From NCBI GenBank assembly GCA_964036315.1, contig OZ038517.1, positions 13,778,772-13,842,771 on the forward strand: a stretch of DNA of 64,000 nucleotides, given 5' to 3'. A program made the position numbers and the translations under genes. The notes under the pieces were generated by a model, which was not told the DNA's origin, did no database searches, and was given only the letters and a program-made list of their open reading frames with translations. Below, piece after piece: positions 31,651 through 47,200 of the stretch; within the stretch, counting starts at the first letter, position 1, and each line of letters starts with the position of its first letter. The stretch is from Acanthosepion esculentum. Taxonomy: Eukaryota; Mollusca; Cephalopoda; Sepiida; Sepiidae.

Positions 31651-34600
31651 TCAATGCTTTTCAAAACATTAATCATTGCCAAGGATTCGAGTTAAAAAAG
31701 TGGTATTATGAGAAAATCCATCCTGTTGACATTATGTCTTATTGTGGCCATATTTGTCCATGTTTAGGGAAAAACTTTGATTGAAACTTTACGGACTATT
31801 CACTTATAGATTTAGGTTTTATTACAATTCTAATCAATGCTTTTCAAAACATTAATCATTGCCAAGGATTCAAGTTAAAAAAGTGGTATTATGAGAAAAT
31901 CCATCCTGCTGACATTATGTCTTATTGTGGCCATATTTGTCCATGTTTAGGGAAAAACTTTGATTGAAACTTTACGGACTATTCACTTATATATTTAGGT
32001 TTTATTACAATTCTAATCAATGCTTTTCAAAACATTAATCATTGCCAAGGATTCAAGTTAAAAAAGTGGTATTATGAGAAAATCCATCCTGCTGACATTA
32101 TGTCTTATTGTGGCCATATTTGTCCATGTTTAGGGAAAAACTTTGATTGAAACTTCACGGACTATTCACTTATATATTTAGGTTTTATTACAATTCTAAT
32201 CAATGCTTTTCAAAACATTAATCATTGCCAAGGATTCAAGTTAAAAAAGTGGTATTATGAGAAAATCCATCCTGCTGACATTATGTCTTATTGTGGCCAT
32301 ATTTGTCCATGTTTAGGGAAAAACTTTGATTGAAACTTTACGGACTATTCACTTATATATTTAGGTTTTATTACAATTCTAATCAATGCTTTTCAAAACA
32401 TTAATCATTGCCAAGGATTCAAGTAAAAAAAGTGGTATTATGAGAAAATCCATCCTGCTGACATTATGTCTTATTGTGGCCATATTTGTCCATGTTTAGG
32501 GAAAAATTTTGATTGAAACTTTACGGACTATTCACTTATAGATTTAGGTTTTATTACAATTCTAATCAATGCTTTTCAAAACATTAATCATTGCCAAGGA
32601 TTCGAGTTAAAAAAGTGGTATTATGAGAAAATCCATCCTGCTGACATTATGTCTTATTGTGGCCATATTTGTCCATGTTTAGGGAAAAACTTTGATTGAA
32701 ACTTTACGGACTATTCACTTATAGATTTAGGTTTTATTACAATTCTAATCAATGCTTTTCAAAACATTAATCATTGCCAAGGATTCAAATTAAAAAAGTG
32801 GTATTATGAGAAAATCCATCCTGCTGACATTATGTCTTATTGTGGCCATATTTGTCCATGTTTAGGGAAAAACTTTGATTGAAACTTTACGGACTATTCA
32901 CTTATATATTTAGGTTTTATTACAATTCTAATCAATGCTTTTCAAAACATTAATCATTGCCAAGGATTCAAGTTAAAAAAGTGGTATTATGAGAAAATCC
33001 ATCCTGCTGACATTATGTCTTATTGTGGCCATATTTGTCCATGTTTAGGGAAAAACTTTGATTGAAACTTTACGGACTATTCACTTATATATTTAGGTTT
33101 TATTACAATTCTAATCAATGCTTTTCAAAACATTAATCATTGCCAAGGATTCAAGTTAAAAAAGTGGTATTATGAGAAAATCCATCCTGCTGACATTATG
33201 TCTTATTGTGGCCATATTTGTCCATGTTTAGGGAAAAACTTTGATTGAAACTTTACGGACTATTCACTTATAGATTTAGGTTTTATTACAATTCTAATCA
33301 ATGCTTTTCAAAACATTAATCATTGCCAAGGATTCGAGTTAAAAAAGTGGTATTATGAGAAAATCCATCCTGCTGACATTATGTCTTATTGTGGCCATAT
33401 TTGTCCATGTTTAGGGAAAAACTTTGATTGAAACTTTACGGACTATTCACTTATATATTTAGCTTTTATTACAATTCTAATCAATGCTTTTCAAAACATT
33501 AATCATTGCCAAGGATTCAAGTTAAAAAAGTGGTATTATGAGAAAATCCATCCTGCTGACATTATGTCTTATTGTGGCCATATTTGTCCATGTTTAGGGA
33601 AAAACTTTGATTGAAACTTTACGGACTATTCACTTATATATTTAGGTTTTATTACAATTCTAATCAATGCTTTTCAAAACATTAATCATTGCCAAGGATT
33701 CGAGTTAAAAAAGTGGTATTATGAGAAAATCCATCCTGCTGACATTATGTCTTATTGTGGCCATATTTGTCCATGTTTAGGGAAAAACTTTGATTGAAAC
33801 TTTACGGACTATTCACTTATAGATTTAGATTTTATTACAATTCTAATCAATGCTTTTCAAAACATTAATCATTGACAAGGATTCAAGTAAAAAAGTGGTA
33901 TTATGAGAAAATCCATCCTGTTGACATTATGTCTTATTGTGGCCATATTTGTCCATGTTTAGGGAGAAACTTTGATTGAAACTTTACGGACTATTCACTT
34001 ATAGATTTAGGTTTTATTACAATTCTAATCAATGCTTTTCAAAACATTAATCATTGCCAAGGATTCAAGTAAAAAAGTGGTATTATGAGAAAATCCATCC
34101 TGTTGACATTATGTCTTATTGTGGCCATATTTGTCCATGTTTAGGGAGAAACTTTGATTGAAACTTTACGGACTATTCACTTATAGATTTAGGTTTTATT
34201 ACAATTCTAATCAATGCTTTTCAAAACATTAATCATTGCCAAGGATTCAAGTTAAAAAAGTGGTATTGTGAGAAAATCCATCCTGTTGACATTATGTCTT
34301 ATTGTGGCCATATTTGTCCATGTTTAGGGAAAAACTTTGATTGAAACTTTACGGACTATTCACTTATAGATTTAGGTTTTATTACAATTCTAATCAATGC
34401 TTTTCAAAACATTAATCATTGCCAAGGATTCAAGTTAAAAAAGTGGTATTATGAGAAAATCCATCGTGCTGACATTATGTCTTATTGTGGCCATATTTGT
34501 CCATGTTTAGGGAAAAACTTTGATTGAAACTTTACGGACTATTCACTTATATATTTAGCTTTTATTACAATTCTAATCAATGCTTTTCAAAACATTAATC

Positions 34601-34729
34601 ATTGCCAAGGATTCAAGTTAAAAAAGTGGTATTGTGAGAAAATCCATCCTGTTGACATTATGTCTTATTGTGGCCATATTTGTCCATGTTTAGGGAAAAA
34701 CTTTGATTGAAACTTTACGGACTATTCAC

Positions 34730-36100
34730 TTATATATTTAGGTTTTATTACAATTCTAATCAATGCTTTTCAAAACATTAATCATTGCCAAGGATTCAAG
34801 TTAAAAAAGTGATATTGTGAGAAAATCCATCCTGTTGACATTATGTCTTATTGTGGCCATATTTGTCTATGTTTAGGGAGAAACTTTGATTGAAACTTTA
34901 CGGACTATTCACTTATATATTTAGGTTTTATTACAATTCTAATCAATGCTTTTCAAAACATTAATCATTGCCAAGGATTCAAGTTAAAAAAGTGGTATTG
35001 TGAGAAAATCCATCCTGTTGACATTATGTCTTATTGTGGCCATATTTGTCCATGTTTAGGGAAAAACTTTGATTGAAACTTTACGGACTATTCACTTATA
35101 TATTTAGGTTTTATTACAATTCTAATCAATGATTTTCAAAACATTAATCATTGCCAAGGATTCAAGTTAAAAAAATGGTATTATGAGAAAATCCATCCTG
35201 CTGACATTATGTCTTATTGTGGCCATATTTGTCCATGTTTAGGGAAAAACTTTGATTGAAACTTTACGGACTATTCACTTATATATTTAGGTTTTATTAC
35301 AATTCTAATCAATGCTTTTCAAAACATTAATCATTGCCAAGGATTCAAGTTAAAAAAGTGGTATTGTGAGAAAATCCATCCTGTTGACATTATGTCTTAT
35401 TGTGGCCATATTTGTCCATGTTTAGGGAAAAACTTTGATTGAAACTTTACGGACTATTCACTTATATATTTAGGTTTTATTACAATTCTAATCAATGCTT
35501 TTCAAAACATTAATCATTGCCAAGGATTCAAGTTAAAAAAATGGTATTATGAGAAAATCCATCCTGCTGACATTATGTCTTATTGTGGCCATATTTGTAC
35601 ATGTTTAGGGAAAAACTTTGATTGAAACTTTACGGACTATTCACTTATATATTTAGCTTTTATTACAATTCTAATCAATGCTTTTCAAAACATTAATCAT
35701 TGCCAAGGATTCAAGTTAAAAAAGTGGTATTGTGAGAAAATCCATCCTGTTGACATTATGTCTTATTGTGGCCATATTTGTCCATGTTTAGGGAAAAACT
35801 TTGATTGAAACTTTACGGACTATTCACTTATATATTTAGGTTTTATTACAATTCTAATCAATGCTTTTCAAAACATTAATCATTGCCAAGGATTCAAGTT
35901 AAAAAAGTGATATTGTGAGAAAATCCATCCTGTTGACATTATGTCTTATTGTGGCCATATTTGTCTATGTTTAGGGAGAAACTTTGATTGAAACTTTACG
36001 GACTATTCACTTATATATTTAGGTTTTATTACAATTCTAATCAATGCTTTTCAAAACATTAATCATTGCCAAGGATTCAAGTTAAAAAAGTGGTATTGTG
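34730..36100 (+). repeat. Higher-order duplication, 6 monomers (1,098 bp)
   Basis: 'gatattgtg' (for ggtattgtg) at 34,811 and 35,909, and 'gtctatgtt' (for gtccatgtt) at 34,865 and 35,963, each recur with an offset of 1,098 bp. A 366-bp offset is also seen for 'aatggtatt' variants at about 35,175 and 35,541. Confidence 0.9.
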
Positions 36101-36989
36101 AGAAAATCCATCCTGTTGACATTATGTCTTATTGTGGCCATATTTGTCCATGTTTAGGGAAAAACTTTGATTGAAACTTTACGGACTATTCACTTATATA
36201 TTTAGGTTTTATTACAATTCTAATCAATGCTTTTCAAAACATTAATCATTGCCAAGGATTCAAGTCAAAAAAGTGGTATTATGAGAAAATCCATCCTGCT
36301 GACATTATGTCTTATTGTGGCCATATTTGTCCATGTTTAGGGAAAAACTTTGATTGAAACTTTACGGACTATTCACTTATATATTTAGGTTTTATTACAA
36401 TTCTAATCAATGCTTTTCAAAACATTAATCATTGCCAAGGATTCAAGTTAAAAAAGTGGTATTATGAGAAAATCCATCCTGTTGACATTATGTCTTATTG
36501 TGGCCATATTTGTCCATGTTTAGGGAAAAACTTTGATTGAAACTTTACGGACTATTCACTTATATATTTAGCTTTTATTACAATTCTAATCAATGCTTTT
36601 CAAAACATTAATCATTGCCAAGGATTCAAGTTAAAAAAGTGGTATTATGAGAAAATGCATCCTGTTGACATTATGTCTTATTGTGGCCATATTTGTCCAT
36701 GTTTAGGGAAAAACTTTGATTGAAACTTTACGGACTATTCACTTATAGATTTAGGTTTTATTACAATTCTAATCAATGCTTTTCAAAACATTAATCATTG
36801 CCAAGGATTCAAGTTAAAAAAGTGGTATTATGAGAAAATCCATCCTGTTGACATTATGTCTTATTGTGGCCATATTTGTCCATGTTTAGGGAAAAACTTT
36901 GATTGAAACTTTACGGACTATTCACTTATATATTTAGGTTTTATTACAATTCTAATCAATGCTTTTTAAAACATTAATCATTGCCAAGG

Positions 36990-39900
36990 ATTCAAGTTAA
37001 AAAAAATGGTATTGTGAGAAAATCCATCCTGTTGACATTATGTCTTATTGTGGCCATATTTGTCCATGTTTAGGGAAAAACTTTGATTGAAACTTTACGG
37101 ACTATTCACTTATAGATTTAGGTTTTATTACAATTCTAATCAATGCTTTTCAAAACATTAATCATTGCCAAGGATTCAAGTTAAAAAAATGGTATTGTGA
37201 GAAAATCCATCCTGTTGACATTATGTCTTATTGTGGCCATATTTGTCCATGTTTAGGGAAAAACTTTGATTGAAACTTTACGGACTATTCACTTATAGAT
37301 TTAGGTTTTATTACAATTCTAATCAATGCTTTTCAAAACATTAATCATTGCCAAGGATTCAAGTTAAAAAAGTGGTATTATGAGAAAATCCATCCTGCTG
37401 ACATTATGTCTTATTGTGGCCATATTTGTCCATGTTTAGGGAAAAACTTTGATTGAAACTTTACGGACTATTCACTTATATATTTAGCTTTTATTACAAT
37501 TCTAATCAATGCTTTTCAAAACATTAATCATTGCCAAGGATTCAAGTTAAAAAAGTGGTATTGTGAGAAAATCCATCCTGTTGACATTATGTCTTATTGT
37601 GGCCATATTTGTCCATGTTTAGGGAAAAACTTTGATTGAAACTTTACGGACTATTCACTTATAGATTTAGGTTTTATTACAATTCTAATCAATGCTTTTC
37701 AAAACATTAATCATTGCCAAGGATTCAAGTTAAAAAAGTGGTATTGTGAGAAAATCCATCCTGTTGACATTATGTCTTATTGTGGCCATATTTGTCCATG
37801 TTTAGGGAAAAACTTTGATTGAAACTTTACGGACTATTCACTTATATATTTAGGTTTTATTACAATTCTAATCAATGCTTTTCAAAACATTAATCATTGC
37901 CAAGGATTCGAGTTAAAAAAGTGGTATTATGAGAAAATCCATCCTGCTGACATTATGTCTTATTGTGGCCATATTTGTCCATGTTTAGGGAAAAACTTTG
38001 ATTGAAACTTTACGGACTATTCACTTATAGATTTAGTTTTTATTACAATTCTAATCAATGCTTTTCAAAACATTAATCATTGCCAAGGATTCAAGTAAAA
38101 AAGTGGTATTATGAGAAAATCCATCCTGTTGACATTATGTCTTATTGTGGCCATATTTGTCCATGTTTAGGGAGAAACTTTGATTGAAACTTTACGGACT
38201 ATTCACTTATAGATTTAGGTTTTATTACAATTCTAATCAATGCTTTTCAAAACATTAATCATTGCCAAGGATTCAAGTTAAAAAAGTGGTATTATGAGAA
38301 AATCCATCCTGTTGACATTATGTCTTATTGTGGCCATATTTGTCCATGTTTAGGGAAAAACTTTGATTGAAACTTTACGGACTATTCACTTATAGATTTA
38401 GGTTTTATTACAATTCTAATCAATGCTTTTCAAAACATTAATCATTGCCAAGGATTCAAGATAAAAAAGTGGTATTGTGAGAAAATCCATCCTGTTGACA
38501 TCATGTCTTATTGTGGCCATATTTGTCCATGTTTAGGGAAAAACTTTGATTGAAACTTTACGGACTATTCACTTATAGATTTAGGTTTTATTACAATTCT
38601 AATCAATGCTTTTCAAAACATTAATCATTGCCAAGGATTCAAGTTAAAAAAGTGGTATTGTGAGAAAATCCATCCTGTTGACATTATGTCTTATTGTGGC
38701 CATATTTGTCCATGTTTAGGGAAAAACTTTGATTGAAACTTTACGGACTATTCACTTATAGATTTAGGTTTTATTACAATTCTAATCAATGCTTTTCAAA
38801 ACATTAATCATTGCCAAGGATTCAAGTTAAAAAAGTGGTATTGTGAGAAAATCCATCCTGTTGACATTATGTCTTATTGTGGCCATATTTGTCCATGTTT
38901 AGGGAAAAACTTTGATTGAAACTTTACGGACTATTCACTTATAGATTTAGGTTTTATTACAATTCTAATCAATGCTTTTCAAAACATTAATCATTGCCAA
39001 GGATTCAAGTTAAAAAAGTGGTATTATGAGAAAATCCATCCTGCTGACATTATGTCTTATTGTGGCCATATTTGTCCATGTTTAGGGAAAAACTTTGATT
39101 GAAACTTTACGGACTATTCACTTATATATTTAGGTTTTATTACAATTCTAATCAATGCTTTTCAAAACATTAATCATTGCCAAGGATTCAAGTTAAAAAA
39201 GTGGTATTGTGAGAAAATCCATCCTGCTGACATTATGTCTTATTGTGGCCATATTTGTCCATGTTTAGGGAAAAACTTTGATTGAAACTTTACGGACTAT
39301 TCACTTATAGATTTAGGTTTTATTACAATTCTAATCAATGCTTTTCAAAACATTAATCATTGCCAAGGATTCAAGTTAAAAAAGTGGTATTGTGAGAAAA
39401 TCCATCCTGTTGAAATTATGTCTTATTGTGGCCATATTTGTCCATGTTTAGGGAAAAACTTTGATTGAAACTTTACGGACTATTCACTTATAGATTTAGG
39501 TTTTATTACAATTCTAATCAATGCTTTTCAAAACATTAATCATTGCCAAGGATTCGAGTTAAAAAAGTGGTATTATGAGAAAATCCATCCTGCTGACATT
39601 ATGTCTTATTGTGGCCATATTTGTCCATGTTTAGGGAAAAACTTTGATTGAAACTTTACGGACTATTCACTTATAGATTTAGGTTTTATTACAATTCTAA
39701 TCAATGCTTTTCAAAACATTAATCATTGCCAAGGATTCGAGTTAAAAAAGTGGTATTATGAGAAAATCCATCCTGCTGACATTATGTCTTATTGTGGCCA
39801 TATTTGTCCATGTTTAGGGAAAAACTTTGATTGAAACTTTACGGACTATTCACTTATAGATTTAGGTTTTATTACAATTCTAATCAATGCTTTTCAAAAC

Positions 39901-40060
39901 ATTAATCATTGCCAAGGATTCGAGTTAAAAAAGTGGTATTATGAGAAAATCCATCCTGCTGACATTATGTCTTATTGTGGCCATATTTGTCCATGTTTAG
40001 GGAAAAACTTTGATTGAAACTTTACGGACTATTCACTTATATATTTAGGTTTTATTACAA
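36990..40060 (+). repeat. 17-monomer-type higher-order block, diverged copy A
   Basis: It holds the same ordered markers as the tandem pair at 49.9-56.0 kb: 'aaatggtattgtg' near 37,190, 'tttagctttt' near 37,486, 'atttagtttt' at 38,031, a 182-bp unit near 38,096 and 'gaaattatg' at 39,412, followed by three gagtt monomers. One extra monomer lies between the last two markers (1,381 bp here, 1,198 bp in copy B). 'gataaaaaagtgg' near 38,460 is private to this copy. Confidence 0.85.
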
Positions 40061-40799
40061 TTCTAATCAATGCTTTTCAAAACATTAATCATTGCCAAGG
40101 ATTCAAGTTAAAAAAGTGGTATTGTGAGAAAATCCATCCTGTTGACATTATGTCTTATTGTGGCCATATTTGTCCATGTTTAGGGAAAAACTTTGATTGA
40201 AACTTTACGGACTATTCACTTATAGATTTAGGTTTTATTACAATTCTAATCAATGCTTTTCAAAACATTAATCATTGCCAAGGATTCGAGTTAAAAAAGT
40301 GGTATTATGAGAAAATCCATCCTGCTGACATTATGTCTTATTGTGGCCATATTTGTCCATGTTTAGGGAAAAACTTTGATTGAAACTTTACGGACTATTC
40401 ACTTATATATTTAGGTTTTATTACAATTCTAATCAATGCTTTTCAAAACATTAATCATTGCCAAGGATTCGAGTTAAAAAAGTGGTATTATGAGAAAATC
40501 CATCCTGCTGACATTATGTCTTATTGTGGCCATATTTGTCCATGTTTAGGGAAAAACTTTGATTGAAACTTTACGGACTATTCACTTATAGATTTAGGTT
40601 TTATTACAATTCTAATCAATGCTTTTCAAAACATTAATCATTGCCAAGGATTCGAGTTAAAAAAGTGGTATTATGAGAAAATCCATCCTGCTGACATTAT
40701 GTCTTATTGTGGCCATATTTGTCCATGTTTAGGGAAAAACTTTGATTGAAACTTTACGGACTATTCACTTATATATTTAGGTTTTATTACAATTCTAAT

Positions 40800-42830
40800 C
40801 AATGCATTTCAAAACATTAATCATTGCCAAGGATTCGAGTTAAAAAAGTGGTATTGTGAGAAAATCCATCCTGTTGACATTATGTCTTATTGTGGCCATA
40901 TTTGTCCATGTTTAGGGAAAAACTTTGATTGAAACTTTACGGACTATTCACTTATATATTTAGGTTTTATTACAATTCTAATCAATGCTTTTCAAAACAT
41001 TAATCATTGCCAAGGATTCGAGTTAAAAAAGTGGTATTATGAGAAAATCCATCCTGTTGACATTATGTCTTATTGTGGCCATGTTTGGCCATGTTTAGGG
41101 AAAAACTTTGATTGAAACTTTACGGACTATTCACTTATATATTTAGGTTTTATTACAATTCTAATCAATGCTTTTCAAAACATTAATCATTGCCAAGGAT
41201 TCGAGTTAAAAAAGTGGTATTATGAGAAAATCCATCCTGTTGACATTATGTCTTATTGTGGCCATATTTGTCCATGTTTAGGGAAAAACTTTGATTGAAA
41301 CTTTACGGACTATTCACTTATATATTTAGGTTTTATTACAATTCTAATCAATGCTTTTCAAAACATTAATCATTGCCAAGGATTCAAGTTAAAAAAGTGG
41401 TATTATGAGAAAATCCATCCTGCTGACATTATGTCTTATTGTGGCCATATTTGTCCATGTTTAGGGAAAAACTTTGATTGAAACTTTACGGACTATTCAC
41501 TTATATATTTAGGTTTTATTACAATTCTAATCAATGCTTTTCAAAACATTAATCATTGCCAAGGATTCAAGTTAAAAAAGTGGTATTATGAGAAAATCCA
41601 TCCTGCTGACATTATGTCTTATTGTGGCCATATTTGTCCATGTTTAGGGAAAAACTTTGATTGAAACATTACGGACTATTCACTTATAGATTTAGGTTTT
41701 ATTACAATTCTAATCAATGCTTTTCAAAACATTAATCATTGCCAAGGATTCGAGTTAAAAAAGTGGTATTATGAGAAAATCCATCCTGCTGACATTATGT
41801 CTTATTGTGGCCATATTTGTCCATGTTTAGGGAAAAACTTTGATTGAAACTTTACGGACTATTCACTTATATATTTAGGTTTTATTACAATTCTAATCAA
41901 TGCTTTTCAAAACATTAATCATTGCCAAGGATTCAAGTTAAAAAAGTGGTATTGTGAGAAAATCCATCCTGCTGACATTATGTCTTATTGTGGCCATATT
42001 TGTCCATGTTTAGGGAAAAACTTTGATTGAAACTTTACGGACTATTCACTTATAGATTTAGGTTTTATTACAATTCTAATCAATGCTTTTCAAAACATTA
42101 ATCATTGCCAAGGATTCGAGTTAAAAAAGTGGTATTATGAGAAAATCCATCCTGCTGACATTATGTCTTATTGTGGCCATATTTGTCCATGTTTAGGGAA
42201 AAACTTTGATTGAAACTTTACGGACTATTCACTTATATATTTAGGTTTTATTACAATTCTAATCAATGCTTTTCAAAACATTAATCATTGCCAAGGATTC
42301 GAGTTAAAAAAGTGGTATTATGAGAAAATCCATCCTGCTGACATTATGTCTTATTGTGGCCATATTTGTCCATGTTTAGGGAAAAACTTTGATTGAAACT
42401 TTACGGACTATTCACTTATAGATTTAGGTTTTATTACAATTCTAATCAATGCTTTTCAAAACATTAATCATTGCCAAGGATTCGAGTTAAAAAAGTGGTA
42501 TTATGAGAAAATCCATCCTGCTGACATTATGTCTTATTGTGGCCATATTTTTCCATGTTTAGGGAAAAACTTTGATTGAAACTTTACGGACTATTCACTT
42601 ATAGATTTAGGTTTTATTACAATTCTAATCAATGCTTTTCAAAACATTAATCATTGCCAAGGATTCAAGTTAAAAAAGTGGTATTATGAGAAAATCCATC
42701 CTGCTGACATTATGTCTTATTGTGGCCATATTTGTCCATGTTTAGGGAAAAACTTTGATTGAAACTTTACGGACTATTCACTTATATATTTAGGTTTTAT
42801 TACAATTCTAATCAATGCATTTCAAAACAT
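40800..42830 (+). repeat. Higher-order duplication, 11 monomers (2,013 bp)
   Basis: The private variant 'aatgcattt' (instead of aatgctttt) occurs at 40,801 and 42,814, a difference of exactly 11 monomers. It occurs once more, at 56,905. Confidence 0.75.
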
Positions 42831-43899
42831 TAATCATTGCCAAGGATTCGAGTTAAAAAAGTGGTATTGTGAGAAAATCCATCCTGTTGACATTATGTCT
42901 TATTGTGGCCATATTTGTCCATGTTTAGGGAAAAACTTTGATTGAAACTTTACGGACTATTCACTTATATATTTAGGTTTTATTACAATTCTAATCAATG
43001 CTTTTCAAAACATTAATCATTGCCAAGGATTCGAGTTAAAAAAGTGGTATTATGAGAAAATCCATCCTGTTGACATTATGTCTTATTGTGGCCATATTTG
43101 TCCATGTTTAGGGAAAAACTTTGATTGAAACTTTACGGACTATTCACTTATATATTTAGGTTTTATTACAATTCTAATCAATGCTTTTCAAAACATTAAT
43201 CATTGCCAAGGATTCGAGTTAAAAAAGTGGTATTATGAGAAAATCCATCCTGTTGACATTATGTCTTATTGTGGCCATATTTGTCCATGTTTAGGGAAAA
43301 ACTTTGATTGAAACTTTACGGACTATTCACTTATAGATTTAGGTTTTATTACAATTCTAATCAATGCTTTTCAAAACATTAATCATTGCCAAGGATTCAA
43401 GTTAAAAAAGTGGTATTGTGAGAAAATCCATCCTGCTGACATTATGTCTTATTGTGGCCATATTTGTCCATGTTTAGGGAAAAACTTTGATTGAAACTTT
43501 ACGGACTATTCACTTATATATTTAGGTTTTATTACAATTCTAATCAATGCTTTTCAAAACATTAATCATTGCCAAGGATTCAAGTTAAAAAAGTGGTATT
43601 GTGAGAAAATCCATCCTGTTGACATTATGTCTTATTGTGGCCATATTTGTCCATGTTTAGGGAAAAACTTTGATTGAAACTTTACGGACTATTCACTTAT
43701 AGATTTAGGTTTTATTACAATTCTAATCAATGCTTTTCAAAACATTAATCATTGCCAAGGATTCAAGTTAAAAAAGTGGTATTGTGAGAAAATCCATGCT
43801 GCTGACATTATGTCTTATTGTGGCCATATTTGTCCATGTTTAGGGAAAAACTTTGATTGAAACTTTACGGACTATTCACTTATATATTTAGGTTTTATT

Positions 43900-44280
43900 A
43901 CAATTCTAATCAATGCTTTTCAAAGCATTAATCATTGCCAAGGATTCAAGTTAAAAAAGTGGTATTGTGAGAAAATCCATCCTGTTGACATTATGTCTTA
44001 TTGTGGCCATATTTGTCCATGTTTAGGGAAAAACTTTGATTGAAACTTTACGGACTATTCACTTATAGATTTAGGTTTTATTACAATTCTAATCAATGCT
44101 TTTCAAAACATTAATCATTGCCAAGGATTCAAGTTAAAAAAGTGGTATTATGAGAAAATCCATCCTGCTGACATTATGTCTTATTGTGGCCATATTTGTC
44201 CATGTTTAGGGAAAAACTTTGATTGAAACTTTACGGACTATTCACTTATAGATTTAGGTTTTATTACAAATCTAATCAAT
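43900..44280 (+). repeat. Anchor of the ~15-kb (82-monomer) duplication, left copy
   Basis: 'caaagcatt' at 43,921 and 'acaaatct' at 44,266 recur at 58,927 and 59,272, both offset by exactly 15,006 bp, which is 82 monomers. Both are single-base private variants, and the intervening monomers agree apart from isolated differences. Confidence 0.85.
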
Positions 44281-47200
44281 GCTTTTCAAAACATTAATCA
44301 TTGCCAAGGATTCAAGTTAAAAAAGTGGTATTATGAGAAAATCCATCCTGTTGACATTATGTCTTATTGTGGCCATATTTGTCCATGTTTAGGGAAAAAC
44401 TTTGATTGAAACTTTACGGACTATTCACTTATATATTTAGGTTTTATTACAATTCTAATCAATGCTTTTCAAAACATTAATCATTGCCAAGGATTCAAGC
44501 TAAAAAAGTGGTATTATGAGAAAATCCATCCTGTTGACATTATGTCTTATTGTGGCCATATTTGTCCATGTTTAGGGAAAAACTTTGATTGAAACTTTAC
44601 GGACTATTCACTTATATATTTAGGTTTTATTACAATTCTAATCAATGCTTTTCAAAACATTAATCATTGCCAAGGATTCAAGCTAAAAAAGTGGTATTAT
44701 GAGAAAATCCATCCTGTTGACATTATGTCTTATTGTGGCCATATTTGTCCATGTTTAGGGAAAAACTTTGATTGAAACTTTATGGACTATTCACTTATAT
44801 ATTTAGGTTTTATTACAATTCTAATCAATGCTTTTCAAAACATTAATCATTGCCAAGGATTCAAGCTAAAAAAGTGGTATTATGAGAAAATCCATCCTGC
44901 TGACATTATGTCTTATTGTGGCCATATTTGTCCATGTTTAGGGAAAAACTTTGATTGAAACTTTACGGACTATTCACTTATATATTTAGGTTTTATTACA
45001 ATTCTAATCAATGCTTTTCAAAACATTAATCATTGCCAAGGATTCAAGTTAAAAAAGTGGTATTATGAGAAAATCCATCCTGCTGACATTATGTCTTATT
45101 GTGGCCATATTTGTCCATGTTTAGGGAAAAACTTTGATTGAAACTTTACGGACTATTCACTTATATATTTAGGTTTTATTACAATTCTAATCAATGCTTT
45201 TCAAAACATTAATCATTGCCAAGGATTCAAGTTAAAAAAGTGGTATTATGAGAAAATCCATCCTGCTGACATTATGTCTTATTGTGGCCATATTTGTCCA
45301 TGTTTAGGGAAAAACTTTGATTGAAACTTTACGGACTATTCACTTATATATTTAGCTTTTATTACAATTCTAATCAATGCTTTTCAAAACATTAATCATT
45401 GCCAAGGATTCAAGTTAAAAAAGTGGTATTATGAGAAAATCCATCCTGCTGACATTATGTCTTATTGTGGCCATATTTGTCCATGTTTAGGGAAAAACTT
45501 TGATTGAAACTTTACGGACTATTCACTTATATATTTAGCTTTTATTACAATTCTAATCAATGCTTTTCAAAACATTAATCATTGCCAAGGATTCAAGTTA
45601 AAAAAGTGGTATTATGAGAAAATCCATCCTGCTGACATTATGTCTTATTGTGGCCATATTTGTCCATGTTTAGGGAAAAACTTTGACTGAAACTTTACGG
45701 ACTATTCACTTATAGATTTAGGTTTTATTACAATTCTAATCAATGCTTTTCAAAACATTAATCATTGCCAAGGATTCAAGTTAAAAAAGTGGTATTATGA
45801 GAAAATCCATCCTGCTGACATTATGTCTTATTGTGGCCATATTTGTCCATGTTTAGGGAGAAACTTTGATTGAAACTTTACGGACTATTCACTTATATAT
45901 TTAGGTTTTATTACAATTCTAATCAATGCTTTTCAGAACATTAATCATTGCCAAGGATTCAAGTTAAAAAAGTGGTATTATGAGAAAATCCATCCTGCTG
46001 ACATTATGTCTTATTGTGGCCATATTTGTCCATGTTTAGGGAAAAACTTTGATTGAAACTTTACGGACTATTCACTTATAGATTTAGGTTTTATTACAAT
46101 TCTAATCAATGCTTTTCAAAACATTAATCATTGCCAAGGATTCAAGTTAAAAAAGTGGTATTTTGAGAAAATCCATCCTGTTGACATTATGTCTTATTGT
46201 GGCCATATTTGTCCATGTTTAGGGAAAAACTTTGATTGAAACTTTACGGACTATTCACTTATAGATTTAGGTTTTATTACAATTCTAATCAATGCTTTTC
46301 AAAACATTAATCATTGCCAAGGATTCAAGTTAAAAAAGTGGTATTGTGAGAAAATCCATCCTGTTGACATTATGTCTTATTGTGGCCATATTTGTCCATG
46401 TTTAGGGAAAAACTTTGATTGAAACTTTACGGACTATTCACTTATAGATTTAGGTTTTATTACAATTCTAATCAATGCTTTTCAAAACATTAATCATTGC
46501 CAAGGATTCGAGTTAAAAAAGTGGTATTATGAGAAAATCCATCCTGCTGACATTATGTCTTATTGTGGCCATATTTGTCCATGTTTAGGGAAAAACTTTG
46601 ATTGAAACTTTACGGACTATTCACTTATAGATTTAGGTTTTATTACAATTCTAATCAATGCTTTTCAAAACATTAATCATTGCCAAGGATTCGAGTTAAA
46701 AAAGTGGTATTATGAGAAAATCCATCCTGTTGACATTATGTCTTATTGTGGCCATATTTGTCCATGTTTAGGGAAAAACTTTGATTGAAACTTTACGGAC
46801 TATTCACTTATAGATTTAGGTTTTATTACAATTCTAATCAATGCTTTTCAAAACATTAATCATTGCCAAGGATTCAAGTTAAAAAAGTGGTATTATGAGA
46901 AAATCCATCCTGCTGACATTATGTCTTATTGTGGCCATATTTGTCCATGTTTAGGGAAAAACTTTGATTGAAACTTTACGGACTATTCACTTATATATTT
47001 AGGTTTTATTACAATTCTAATCAATGCTTTTCAAAACATTAATCATTGCCAAGGATTCAAGTTAAAAAAGTGGTATTATGAGAAAATCCATCCTGCTGAC
47101 ATTATGTCTTATTGTGGCCATATTTGTCCATGTTTAGGGAAAAACTTTGATTGAAACTTTACGGACTATTCACTTATATATTTAGGTTTTATTACAATTC